Shown piece after piece: positions 56,268 through 64,000 of a stretch of DNA of 64,000 nt. The DNA lies in NCBI GenBank assembly GCA_037444825.1, contig JBBILR010000002.1, positions 62,001-126,000 on the forward strand, given 5' to 3'. Source of the stretch: JBFLVU01 sp037444825. GTDB taxonomy: Bacteria; Acidobacteriota; UBA4820; DSQY01. Within the stretch, counting starts at the first letter, position 1; each line of letters opens with the position of its first letter. The notes under the pieces were generated by a model. It saw nothing but the letters and a program-made list of their open reading frames with translations. It did not search any database and was not told where the DNA came from. The position numbers were made by a program, and so were the translations under genes.

Positions 56268-57280
56268 TCCAGCCGGACGCGGGGGTCCGCCGCCCCGTAC
56301 CAGAGGTCCGCCAGCAAGGTGCTTCCCATGACCACCACCGCCCCCAGGACCGACTCGGCCAGGATCACCGGGTAGTCCCGCGTGTAGACCGCCTTCATGA
56401 AGAGCTGGCCCATCCCCGGCCACGCGAAGAGGCTTTCCACGATCACCGAGCCGGAGACCAGGCCCGGAAGCAGAAGACCCAGGAGGGTCACCATGGGCAG
56501 GAGGGCGTTCCTGGCCGCGTGGCCCCACAGGACCCGGCCCTCGGAGAGGCCTCTCGCCCGCGCGGCCCGCACGAAGTCGCTCCCCAGGCTTTCCAGGAGC
56601 GCCCGGCGGGTGAAACGGGCCACGAAGGCCATCCCCCCGTAGGCCAGGCAGAGGGCCGGAAGGGCCGCGTGGCGAAGGACGTCCGCCGCCCTCTCCCAGA
56701 AGCCGAGGGAGGCGAAGGCCTCCGAGCGCATGCCGATGAAGGGCAGGAGCCGGAAGCGGACCCCCACCACCAGGATGAGGAGCACCGCCACCCAGAAGTT
56801 GGGGAGGGAGTAGAGGACGTAGAGGAGGCCGGAGACCAGCCGGTCGGCGGCTCCGCCGGGCCGGCGCGCGGCCGCGAACCCCGCGGGGAGGGCCACCGCC
56901 AGCATCAGGAGGGTGGCCAGGGCGTTGAGCAGGAGCGTGGCCCCCAGGGGGCTGGAGAGGAATCCCCCCCCGGGGAAGGCCTCGCCGAAGAGGACCTCGC
57001 TCACCGGCCGGCGCTGGCTGTAGGAGACCCCCAGGGACCCGGAGGCCAGCGTGGCGAGCCATTTGCCGTACTGGACGTACCAGGGCCGGTCCAGGCCGTA
57101 CCGGTGGAGGAGGTCTTGGTGGTCGGCGGGGTTCATCTGGCGCACCGCGCCCTCCCCGGCGCTCCTCGAGGCGGAGAAGGGGTTCCCCGGCGCCAGCTTC
57201 ACCGCCGCGAAGACCACGGCGGTGATGAGGAAAAAGGTGGGAACCATGAGCAGGAGGCGGCGGAGGGCGTAGGTTCCCAC
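56264..57280 (-). CDS. Peptide/oligopeptide ABC transporter permease, OppB type
   Basis: 338 residues from a GTG. The N-terminal YALRRLLLMVPTFFLITAVV and KLAPGNPF are the classic OppB/DppB start. The EAA loop is DFVRAARARGLSEGRVLWGHAARNALLP and the end is WPGMGQLFMKAVYTRDYPVI. Six TM segments. It lies 13 bases after oppA and overlaps oppC, so all three are one unit. Confidence 0.94.
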   Translation of the reverse strand: MGTYALRRLLLMVPTFFLITAVVFAAVKLAPGNPFSASRSAGEGAVRQMNPADHQDLLHRYGLDRPWYVQYGKWLATLASGSLGVSYSQRRPVSEVLFGEAFPGGGFLSSPLGATLLLNALATLLMLAVALPAGFAAARRPGGAADRLVSGLLYVLYSLPNFWVAVLLILVVGVRFRLLPFIGMRSEAFASLGFWERAADVLRHAALPALCLAYGGMAFVARFTRRALLESLGSDFVRAARARGLSEGRVLWGHAARNALLPMVTLLGLLLPGLVSGSVIVESLFAWPGMGQLFMKAVYTRDYPVILAESVLGAVVVMGSTLLADLWYGAADPRVRLE

Positions 57281-57293
57281 GTGCGATCCTTCC

Positions 57294-59018
57294 CTACTGC
57301 CGGTCCTTGGGCACCCACCACTCCAGGAGCGAGGGGTACCAGGTGAAGAGGCCGTACCCCGCCCGGCTGGCCTTCACGTTTTGGAAGCGGTTCCGGACGG
57401 CGGCGGTCTGGGTGGCCGCGAAGAGGTAGGCGTGGGGCTGGTCCTCGGCGACGATCTCGTGGATCCTCCAGAGGGCCCGCTGGCGGGCCTTCCGGTCGAA
57501 GGCCCGCTGCTGCTCCTCCACGAGGCGGTCCACTTCGGGGTTGGAGTAGGACCCGTCGTTCTGCCCCGCGCCCATCCCCGAGGGAAGCAGTTTCCCCTGG
57601 GAGGAGTGGAGGAGCTGGAAGGGGTCGGGGTCGTCCCCCAGGGACCACCCCGAGAGGTAGGCCTCGAAGCGGTGGCGGTGGGTGCGGTCCAGAAAGACCC
57701 CCCACTCCAGCTTCCGCACCTCCATCCGGACGCCGACCTTCTGGAGGTCCTGCTGGAAGACCTCCAGCCAGCGGGAGAACATGTCCGCCTCCGCGGGGAC
57801 CAGGCATTCGAAGGAGAAGGGCTTACCGCCGCGGTCCCTGAGGCCGTCGCCGTCGGTGTCCCTCCAGCCCGCCTCCTCCAGGAGACGGGAGGCCTCCGCC
57901 GGGTCGTAGGGCAGGGGAGCCACGGCGGGGTTGTACTCCCATCCGCCGGGGTAGAAGGGCCCGGAGAGGAGGGTGCCGTGGCCGCCGAGGATCTTCTCCA
58001 CCACGCCCTTTCGGTTCAGGGCCAGGGCCAGGGCCCTGCGGACCTTTCGGTCGGCGAAGAGGGGGACCGACCCGTCCAGGTTCCAGACGATGAAGAAGAA
58101 CTGCCTCGAGGGGTACTCGAAGACCCACGAGCTTTCGAGGAACCGGGGGTCCTTCCGCACCTCGTCCCACTGCTCGGGGGCGAGGCCGGTCATGTCCAGG
58201 GCCCCCGTCCGGTAGGCCGCCAGCTGGGTCTGGGCCTGGGGGAGAATTTTAAAGACCAGGCGCTGGAGGTGCGGCCGGCCCCGGGGATAGTCGGGGTTGG
58301 CTTCCAGGACCACCGCCTCGCCCCGCCGCCACTCCACGAAGCGGAAGGGGCCGGTGCCCACCGGCCGGGCGTTCAGGGGGTTCTCGTTGAAGGAGGCCCC
58401 CTTCCCCGGGGGAAAATCGTAGAGGTGGCGCGGGACCACGTGGAGGACCCACGCCGCCAGTCCGGGGGCGTAGGGGACCTTCCACGCCACGCGGACGGTG
58501 TACGGGTCGGGGGCCTCCACGGAGGAGACCTCCCCGAAGGTGGGGCGCTTGTTCACCGCGTCCACGGTGGGGTCCATGCAGGCGCGGTAGGTGAAGAGGA
58601 CGTCGTCGGCGGTGAAGGGCTTCCCGTCGTGCCACTTCACCCCCTTTCGGAGGTGGAAGGTGGTGGTCCGGCCGTCGGGGGAGGTTTCCCAGGACTCCGC
58701 CAGCACCCCCACCGGCTCCATGTTCTCGTTCATGTCGAGGAGGGGGTCGAAGATCCATTTGTAAACCAGGAAGGAAACCTGGTCGCTGGCCACCACGGGG
58801 TTCAGCGTCACCGGCTCGGCGGGGAGGGGGCGGGTGAAGGTCCCCCCGCTCTCCGGGGCCCGCCCTTCGTAGCCCGGCAGAAAGGCCGCCTCCCCCGGCG
58901 CCTTGGAGGCCGGCGCCGGAGGGGGGGCGGTGGGACCCTTCTCCGCCGCCCCTCCGCAGGAAACCAATAGGATGAGGCCGAACAGACCGAGGCCGAAGAG
59001 GCTCCGCCTTCCCCGCAT
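57294..59018 (-). CDS. Peptide-binding lipoprotein of the ABC importer (SBP family 5)
   Basis: 574 residues. The lipobox is LLVSC (Cys21), followed by a proline/alanine linker of about 30 residues. The SBP_bac_5 core has VTLNPVVASDQVSFLVYKWI, LAESWETSPDGRTTTFHLRKG, VKWHDGKPFTADDVLFTY and, near the end, NPEVDRLVEEQQRAFDRKAR. It binds the peptide in the periplasm and delivers it to OppB/OppC. Starts the operon oppA-oppB-oppC. The 220-base gap to the divergent gene holds two CRP-type sites. Confidence 0.95.
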   Translation of the reverse strand: MRGRRSLFGLGLFGLILLVSCGGAAEKGPTAPPPAPASKAPGEAAFLPGYEGRAPESGGTFTRPLPAEPVTLNPVVASDQVSFLVYKWIFDPLLDMNENMEPVGVLAESWETSPDGRTTTFHLRKGVKWHDGKPFTADDVLFTYRACMDPTVDAVNKRPTFGEVSSVEAPDPYTVRVAWKVPYAPGLAAWVLHVVPRHLYDFPPGKGASFNENPLNARPVGTGPFRFVEWRRGEAVVLEANPDYPRGRPHLQRLVFKILPQAQTQLAAYRTGALDMTGLAPEQWDEVRKDPRFLESSWVFEYPSRQFFFIVWNLDGSVPLFADRKVRRALALALNRKGVVEKILGGHGTLLSGPFYPGGWEYNPAVAPLPYDPAEASRLLEEAGWRDTDGDGLRDRGGKPFSFECLVPAEADMFSRWLEVFQQDLQKVGVRMEVRKLEWGVFLDRTHRHRFEAYLSGWSLGDDPDPFQLLHSSQGKLLPSGMGAGQNDGSYSNPEVDRLVEEQQRAFDRKARQRALWRIHEIVAEDQPHAYLFAATQTAAVRNRFQNVKASRAGYGLFTWYPSLLEWWVPKDRQ

Positions 59019-59103
59019 GGGGTCCTCCCGCTGGAGGGGAGTCTAGCGCCCGCAGAAGCGCGGGCGCAAGGGGAAGCCCCCGGAGACGGCGGCGAGGGAA
59101 TTC

Positions 59104-59150
59104 GTGAGGGGCCTCACACCGGAAGGGGATAGTTTGTGAGGAAGGTCACA
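59104..59150. promoter_or_regulatory. Two tandem CRP/FNR-type palindromes
   Basis: GTGAGGGGCCTCACA (59104-59118) and TGTGAGGAAGGTCACA (59135-59150). The second is an exact TGTGA-N6-TCACA; the first lacks only the 5' T. Their centres are 32 bases apart, about three helical turns, so two dimers could bind on the same face. They lie between oppA and the giant secreted protein gene and could control either or both. Confidence 0.6.
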
Positions 59151-59183
59151 CCCTTGCCCGTTGCGCGGGAGCGGGGGCGGGCG

Positions 59184-59189
59184 TACATT
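59184..59189 (+). promoter_or_regulatory. Possible -10 (TACATT) of the giant secreted protein gene
   Basis: TACATT 48 bases before ATG 59238, with no -35 match, which fits activator-dependent use downstream of the tandem palindromes (the nearer one centred about 54 bases before the expected start). Confidence 0.35.
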
Positions 59190-59237
59190 ACGAACAAGCG
59201 TCACGTTCCGCCCGGCTCCGGCGGTGGGAGGGAAGCC

Positions 59238-62200
59238 ATGTCCCGAAGATTTCCCGCGTTGGCCCTGGCGTTTCTCGCGCCGGTTTTCGCTCCCCTCTGG
59301 GCCGGTCCGGCCACCCCCCTCCCGGAAGGGGTGGGAGGCCTTTGGGAGGCCGTGGAGCCCAACCTCGGCCAGGGCCCCCCGGAGGCGGCCTTCCTGGTCC
59401 GTTCGCCGAGGGCCACGTGCCTCATCGGCCCGTCGGGGCTGGACGTCTACCTCACCGCTCCCTCTTCCACCCCTGGTTCCCGCGAGGGGGAGCCCGCCTG
59501 CCCCCAGCTCGGCGGCACCGCCGCCTTTCGGCTCCGATTGGAAGAGGCCTCGGCGGGGACCTTCCGCGCCGACTCCCCCCTGCCGGGGGTGGTCCACCAC
59601 TACCACGGCTCCGACCCCTCCCGCTGGGTCACCGGCGTCCCGAGGTACGGCCGCGTCGTCTGGGAAGCCCCCCTACCCGGCGTGGAGGTGGAGTTTCTGC
59701 CTCTTTTGGAGGGGATCCGCTTCGACCTGCGCCTCTCCCCGTCCGCCGATCCCGAGCGCCTGGGCCTCGCCGTGGAGTCCCTGGACGGAAAGCCGGTGGC
59801 CTTCCGCGTGGGCCCGGAGGGGAACGCGGCGGTGGAGACGGCCCTGGGGCCCTTTCCCCTGCGCATGCCCGCGGTGTACGCCGAGGGGAAGGGCGGGAGG
59901 AGGGCCGTCCGGGGGACCTTCACCCTTCGGTCCCCCTCCTCCCTGGGGCTCCGGGTGGCGGGGCGCGGGGCGGGGGAGTCTCTGGTGGTGGATCCCACCC
60001 TCGTCTACTCCTCCTACCTGGGGGGCTACGGGACGGAGGTCGTCCAGAAAATCCTGCTGGATCCGGCGGGCGGCGCGGTCCTCGCGGGCTCCACCAACTC
60101 GGCCGACTTTCCGGGGGGGCAGATCCCTCAGGGGATGGACGCCTATCTGGCGGTCTTTTCCCCGTCGGGCACCCTAGACTTCGTCGCCCTGCTGGGCGGG
60201 TACGCCTCGGACTACGGGGAGGCCCTGGCAAGGGACGCATCGGGTGATTTTTACCTCGGCGGCAACTCCTACTCGTCGGACTTCCCCGTTCTCAACGGCT
60301 TTCAAAGTGACCTGGGGGGAGGGGGCGATGGCTTCGTGGCTCGGCTGGGGCCCTCGGGGGCCTTGATGTACTCCACGCTGCTGGGAGGGTACGGGGGGGA
60401 CGCCGTCCTCGGCGTGGACACGGGGCCCGCTGGGAGGGCCTACGCCGCGGGCAGTACCGCCTCCCCGGACTTTCCCACCACAAGCGGGGCGATCCAACCA
60501 TCCTTACAAGGACCCCAGGACGGCTTCCTGACGGTCCTGGACACCCTCTCCTCCGGACCGCCCCTTTACTCTTCGTTCATCGGAGGCTCCGCCGCCGACG
60601 AAATGGACGCCGTCCGCACGCGCCCCGACGTCCCCGACGTCGTCTTCCTTTGCGGCCAAACCTACTCGAGCAACTTCCCCGTGACCGCCAACGGCTACCA
60701 GCAAACCTACCAGGGGGGAGGAGACGGGGTTTTCCTGGAGTACGCCAGAGCCCCTTCGCCGGGGGTCCTCTACAGCACCTACCTGGGCTCCACCGGGGAG
60801 GACCACCTCACCGCCCTCACCGCCTACCCCAACGGACAGGCGGCCGTGGCGGGCTACACCGAGTCGCCCTTCCCGCTGGTTTCCCCCACCCAAGCGGCCT
60901 ACGGGGGAGGCGCCACCGACGCCGTGGCGGCCCTTTTCGACCCGGACGCCCCCGCCCTCCTCTTCTCCACCTATCTGGGAGGCAGCGGGGCCGACTTCCC
61001 CTACGCCGCCGCCCACTGCACCACCACCTTCGACACCGACCTCGTCGTGGCCGGGGCCACCACCTCGCCGGACCTCCCCCTGGTGGATCCCCTTCCGGGC
61101 CAGGAATCGCTCCAGGGGGTGGAGGACGCCTTCCTCGCCGCGTGGGTCTTTCCCGTGTTGGCCCCCCACAGGCCGGGGGAGCCCGCCAGCGGCGTCTCCC
61201 CCCAAAGGACCCTGACCACCTACTTCGGCGGCGAGGGGGACGACTGGGGAGAGGCGGCGGCGTGCCTTCGGAACCCCATCACCGGGGTTTCCACCCTCGC
61301 GCTGGCGGGGGGGACCACCTCCCTCGCCTTGCCCCTCGCCGGTTCGCCCTTCCAGGGAACCCATGGCGGCGGGAGCTACGACGCCTTCTTCGCCCTCTTC
61401 TCCACCGCCCCGGCCTGCACCCTGACCTGTTCGGCCTCCGCGGATTCGTCCGTCGGCGTGGCCCCCTTCGCGGTGTCCTTCACCGCCACGGCCGACGCCT
61501 CCGGCTGTTCCCAAAACCCCCTCTTCTCTTGGGACTTCGGCGACGGGGGGACCTCCACGGAGCAGAACCCCACCCACACCTACGCCGCGGCCGGGAGCTA
61601 CACCTGGACCCTCACCGTCACCGTCGATTCGGAGACCTGCACCCGAAGCGGCACCGTGAAGGTCTGCGAGCTGACCTGCACCGCCTCCGCCTCCGAGGAG
61701 CAGGGCTTCGCCCCCTTGGACGTCTCCTTCACCGGCATTGCGGCCTTGTTGGGTTCCTGCGGCATCGACACCTTCAACCCCACCTACGACTGGAACTTCG
61801 GCGACGGCTCCCCCCACTCCACCCTGCAGAACCCTTCGCACACCTACGCCTCTCCCGGCACCTACACCTGGACCCTCACCGTCTCCTTCGGCCAGGCCGT
61901 CTGCACCCAGAGCGGCACCGTGGAGGTCTGCGGCCTCGCCTGCACCGCCTCCGCCTCCCCCTCCGGCGGCGTTCCCCCGCTGGCCGTCTCTTTCAACGGC
62001 GGGGCCTCCACGCCGGGGTCGTGCCCGCTGGACCCGCTCTACCACTGGGACTTCGGCGACGGGGGGACCTCCACGGAGCAGAATCCCACCCACACCTACG
62101 CCTCCGCCGGCACCTTCACCTGGACTTTCACCGTGACGCAGGGCCAGGCGGTGTGCACGCAAAGCGGCACCGTACAGGTCCAGCCCGCCGCGCTGTACGG

Positions 62201-64000
62201 CTACGTGGGCATCTCGGGGGACGAACTCTTCCCCCTGGACGGGGAGGGGATCGTCTCCGCCTCGGTGACGGCCCGGAACACCGCCACCGGCGCCGCGGAG
62301 ACCGTCCCGGTCCTCCAGGGCTTCTACGCCTTTCCCTCCCTCCCCCCCGGCACCTACACGCTGGAGGCGACCGTCCGGTACAAGGACTTCGTCTTCGTGG
62401 ACGCCCTCTTCCGCGGCCTCGGATGCCCCGCCCCCTCCCAGGGGTACCTCGAAAAGGAGGTGACCCGCCGCCGGCCGGGCACCGTCACCGTGACCTCGTC
62501 GGGGAGCGTGACGGCCGACGTCCTCTTCCCGCCTCCGCTGGTCCTCCTCCACGGGGCCCTGGGCTGCTACGAGAAATGGTACTCCGCCGATCCCTTCCAG
62601 CAGGACTACTGGGACAACCGGGCGCGGGCCCAGGGCCTTCTGACCTTCACCCCCCACTTCACCTGGTGGGGGGAGTCCTACCCCTGGAACCAGCGGGCGG
62701 GGGAGGTCTACCAGCAGGTCCAGGCGGACCTCCACGGCCTCAACGAGCAGGCGGGGAGCGTCCTGGGGGTGAGGCCCTACCCGCCGTGGAACCTGCTCGC
62801 CTACGACATGGGCGGCCTCGTGGCCCGGGTCCTCACCTCGGGGAACCTCGGGACCTCGCCGGTGATGGAGGCCCTTCGGGACCTCTACCTCCTCGGCGTG
62901 CCCAACAGCGGTAGCGACTTCCTCTTCGGCGGCCTGGGCAACGGCCTTCTGGACACCGAGACCGTCGTCCGCCGCTTCAACGAGGTCTACCCCGACTTCG
63001 GGCCCTGGACCGAAAGGGTCTACGCCATGGGCGGCGACGAGGGGTGGTGGGGGACCGCCAACTCCGACGGCCGGGTCCCCCTCTTCTCCGCCTTCTCGAT
63101 CTTCCGCCTCCTCTGCACCCCCGCCGACCCGTCGGGGCCCCGGTGCCGGCCTTACCCGGCGGTGGTCTTCGACAGCGAACCCAACCGCGTCTTCCACTAC
63201 AACCACGCCGACCTAGGCTCCCCGCCCTCCACGGCGGAGATTCTCCTCGGCACCCTGGTTCCCCGGCTGGAGATTTCGGGCCCGGCGCCCGCCCCCCGCC
63301 TCCAGGCGGCCAACGCCCCCGACGACGAGAATCCGCTCAGCCCGATCGGGGCCAGCATCTGGGGCACCGGGGCCCGGTCCACGGGGACCAAGGGGGGGAC
63401 CCTCAACGCCTTCGCGGGAGGGGCCGCCACCCAGACCTTCGCCTTCCCGGTGGGGGCCACCGACGGCCTGGCCCTTTCGGTCTTCGTCTCCGACGGCGCG
63501 GGGACCTTCACCCTCAAGGATCCCCAGGGGCAGTCCGTGGCCTCCACGAGCACCGACGACCACTTCGTCTGGACCGTCCTCAACCCCGAGGCGGGGAGCT
63601 GGACGCTGGAGGTGGCGGTGGATTCGGGAAGCGTCACCTTCCGGGCCACCTCCTTCGAGAACAGCCCGGCCGGCATCGAGGCCCACGTCACCCGCGACCG
63701 GTACGCCCCCGGCGAGGCGGTCCACTACCGCCTGGACCTGTCGGGCGACCCGGGGGACCTGGACCTCACTGCCGTCACCGCCACGCTCCTTTCCGGGGGC
63801 TCCACCCTGGAGACCGTCTCCCTCTACGACGACGGCGGCCACGGCGACGGCGCTGCCGGGGACGGCACCTTCGGCGGGGACGGGACGGCCCCCGCCCTCC
63901 CCGGTTCCTACGCCGTCCTCTTCAGCGCCCAGGGGACCTACGACGGGGAGAACGTGACCCGCATCGCCCTGGACTCCCTGGCCGTCCTGCCCCCCGTCCA
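59238..64000 (+). CDS. Giant secreted protein: SBBP propeller, three PKD domains, alpha/beta hydrolase-like domain (3' end beyond window)
   Basis: At least 1587 residues; frame still open at the window edge. GGAGGGAAGCC precedes the ATG. Signal peptide to about residue 22. Residues about 25-250 are the DUF7948-like start of SBBP proteins, then about ten SBBP beta-propeller repeats (YSTYLGGxxxD ... STNSADFP type) to about 720. Three PKD domains follow (about 725-980), each with WDFGDG and HTYA. After a CarboxypepD-like domain (from about 985) comes an alpha/beta hydrolase at about 1100-1325: oxyanion HGALGC, elbow AYDMGGLVAR, and NSDGRVPLF and YNHADL for the Asp and His. The elbow has Asp1190 where Ser is expected. 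The C-terminal part is beta-rich. Likely surface or extracellular. Confidence 0.9.
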   Translation, partial: MSRRFPALALAFLAPVFAPLWAGPATPLPEGVGGLWEAVEPNLGQGPPEAAFLVRSPRATCLIGPSGLDVYLTAPSSTPGSREGEPACPQLGGTAAFRLRLEEASAGTFRADSPLPGVVHHYHGSDPSRWVTGVPRYGRVVWEAPLPGVEVEFLPLLEGIRFDLRLSPSADPERLGLAVESLDGKPVAFRVGPEGNAAVETALGPFPLRMPAVYAEGKGGRRAVRGTFTLRSPSSLGLRVAGRGAGESLVVDPTLVYSSYLGGYGTEVVQKILLDPAGGAVLAGSTNSADFPGGQIPQGMDAYLAVFSPSGTLDFVALLGGYASDYGEALARDASGDFYLGGNSYSSDFPVLNGFQSDLGGGGDGFVARLGPSGALMYSTLLGGYGGDAVLGVDTGPAGRAYAAGSTASPDFPTTSGAIQPSLQGPQDGFLTVLDTLSSGPPLYSSFIGGSAADEMDAVRTRPDVPDVVFLCGQTYSSNFPVTANGYQQTYQGGGDGVFLEYARAPSPGVLYSTYLGSTGEDHLTALTAYPNGQAAVAGYTESPFPLVSPTQAAYGGGATDAVAALFDPDAPALLFSTYLGGSGADFPYAAAHCTTTFDTDLVVAGATTSPDLPLVDPLPGQESLQGVEDAFLAAWVFPVLAPHRPGEPASGVSPQRTLTTYFGGEGDDWGEAAACLRNPITGVSTLALAGGTTSLALPLAGSPFQGTHGGGSYDAFFALFSTAPACTLTCSASADSSVGVAPFAVSFTATADASGCSQNPLFSWDFGDGGTSTEQNPTHTYAAAGSYTWTLTVTVDSETCTRSGTVKVCELTCTASASEEQGFAPLDVSFTGIAALLGSCGIDTFNPTYDWNFGDGSPHSTLQNPSHTYASPGTYTWTLTVSFGQAVCTQSGTVEVCGLACTASASPSGGVPPLAVSFNGGASTPGSCPLDPLYHWDFGDGGTSTEQNPTHTYASAGTFTWTFTVTQGQAVCTQSGTVQVQPAALYGYVGISGDELFPLDGEGIVSASVTARNTATGAAETVPVLQGFYAFPSLPPGTYTLEATVRYKDFVFVDALFRGLGCPAPSQGYLEKEVTRRRPGTVTVTSSGSVTADVLFPPPLVLLHGALGCYEKWYSADPFQQDYWDNRARAQGLLTFTPHFTWWGESYPWNQRAGEVYQQVQADLHGLNEQAGSVLGVRPYPPWNLLAYDMGGLVARVLTSGNLGTSPVMEALRDLYLLGVPNSGSDFLFGGLGNGLLDTETVVRRFNEVYPDFGPWTERVYAMGGDEGWWGTANSDGRVPLFSAFSIFRLLCTPADPSGPRCRPYPAVVFDSEPNRVFHYNHADLGSPPSTAEILLGTLVPRLEISGPAPAPRLQAANAPDDENPLSPIGASIWGTGARSTGTKGGTLNAFAGGAATQTFAFPVGATDGLALSVFVSDGAGTFTLKDPQGQSVASTSTDDHFVWTVLNPEAGSWTLEVAVDSGSVTFRATSFENSPAGIEAHVTRDRYAPGEAVHYRLDLSGDPGDLDLTAVTATLLSGGSTLETVSLYDDGGHGDGAAGDGTFGGDGTAPALPGSYAVLFSAQGTYDGENVTRIALDSLAVLPPV

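Overview
The window is 64 kb of very GC-rich bacterial DNA, densely packed with protein genes on both strands. There is no rRNA, tRNA or CRISPR array. The gene set fits a diderm with lipopolysaccharide (glycosyltransferase family 9, LptE), type IV pilus machinery (PilT), chemosensory receptors and many secreted beta-rich proteins. Features such as a DUF4388/PATAN-type domain, an SBBP/PKD secreted protein and late heme genes with an oxygen-independent HemN suggest an Acidobacteriota-like lineage. That assignment is inference; no marker gene here fixes the phylum.

Layout. 1-2.7 kb: end of a TPR gene, an ABC-2 exporter pair, a small zinc-ribbon protein and a lipoprotein. 2.8-9.8 kb: two paralogous six-TM chemoreceptors flanking purM and an ECF sigma gene. 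9.8-14.7 kb: NYN nuclease, a DUF4388 membrane protein, a GT9-TatD pair and a UspA protein. 14.8-19.8 kb: the late heme cluster hemE-hemN-hemH-hemG. 19.9-25.2 kb: ilvE, pilT-recX, alaS. 25.3-35.5 kb: a minus-strand surface-appendage locus with two fimbrial-subunit-like proteins, a PapD-like chaperone, an outer-membrane barrel protein in the usher position, a beta-helix protein and a likely adhesin. 35.7-40.4 kb: coiled-coil lipoprotein, SpoU/TrmH methyltransferase, FtcD with an embedded C2H2-type finger, cytochrome c. 40.4-45.7 kb: amino-acid permease, RNase D-like exonuclease, NRDE/TANGO2 protein and PepE on the minus strand, then a plus-strand response regulator fused to an asparaginase whose N-domain motifs are in permuted order. 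45.8-52.5 kb: membrane protein-lptE-leuS, a zinc-ribbon/pseudopilin fusion, a transposase remnant and a TPR protein. 52.6-59 kb: an HPt-REC-REC-degenerate GGDEF protein, holA, and a peptide ABC importer (binding protein plus two permeases, no ATPase). 59.2 kb to the end: a giant secreted SBBP-PKD-hydrolase protein that runs off the window.

Neighbouring genes commonly overlap by 4 bases (GTGA/ATGA), which marks the ABC exporter, GT9-tatD, hemH-hemG, the appendage locus, NRDE-exonuclease and oppB-oppC as translationally coupled. Promoters stand out in this GC background: many transcription units begin 6-35 bases after a TATGCT/TATACT-like hexamer, seven of them with an upstream TG (extended -10), and at least two genes look leaderless. 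Two tandem CRP/FNR-type palindromes lie between oppA and the giant secreted protein.

Gene-free stretches are short. The longest are 35459-35747 (promoter, terminator and an unassigned structured segment), 37744-37977 (purine-rich repeat), 50662-51457 (transposase remnant plus terminator) and 59019-59237 (tandem operator-like sites). The strongest candidates for undescribed biology are the permuted asparaginase-response regulator at 44.1-45.7 kb and the appendage locus at 25-35.5 kb.
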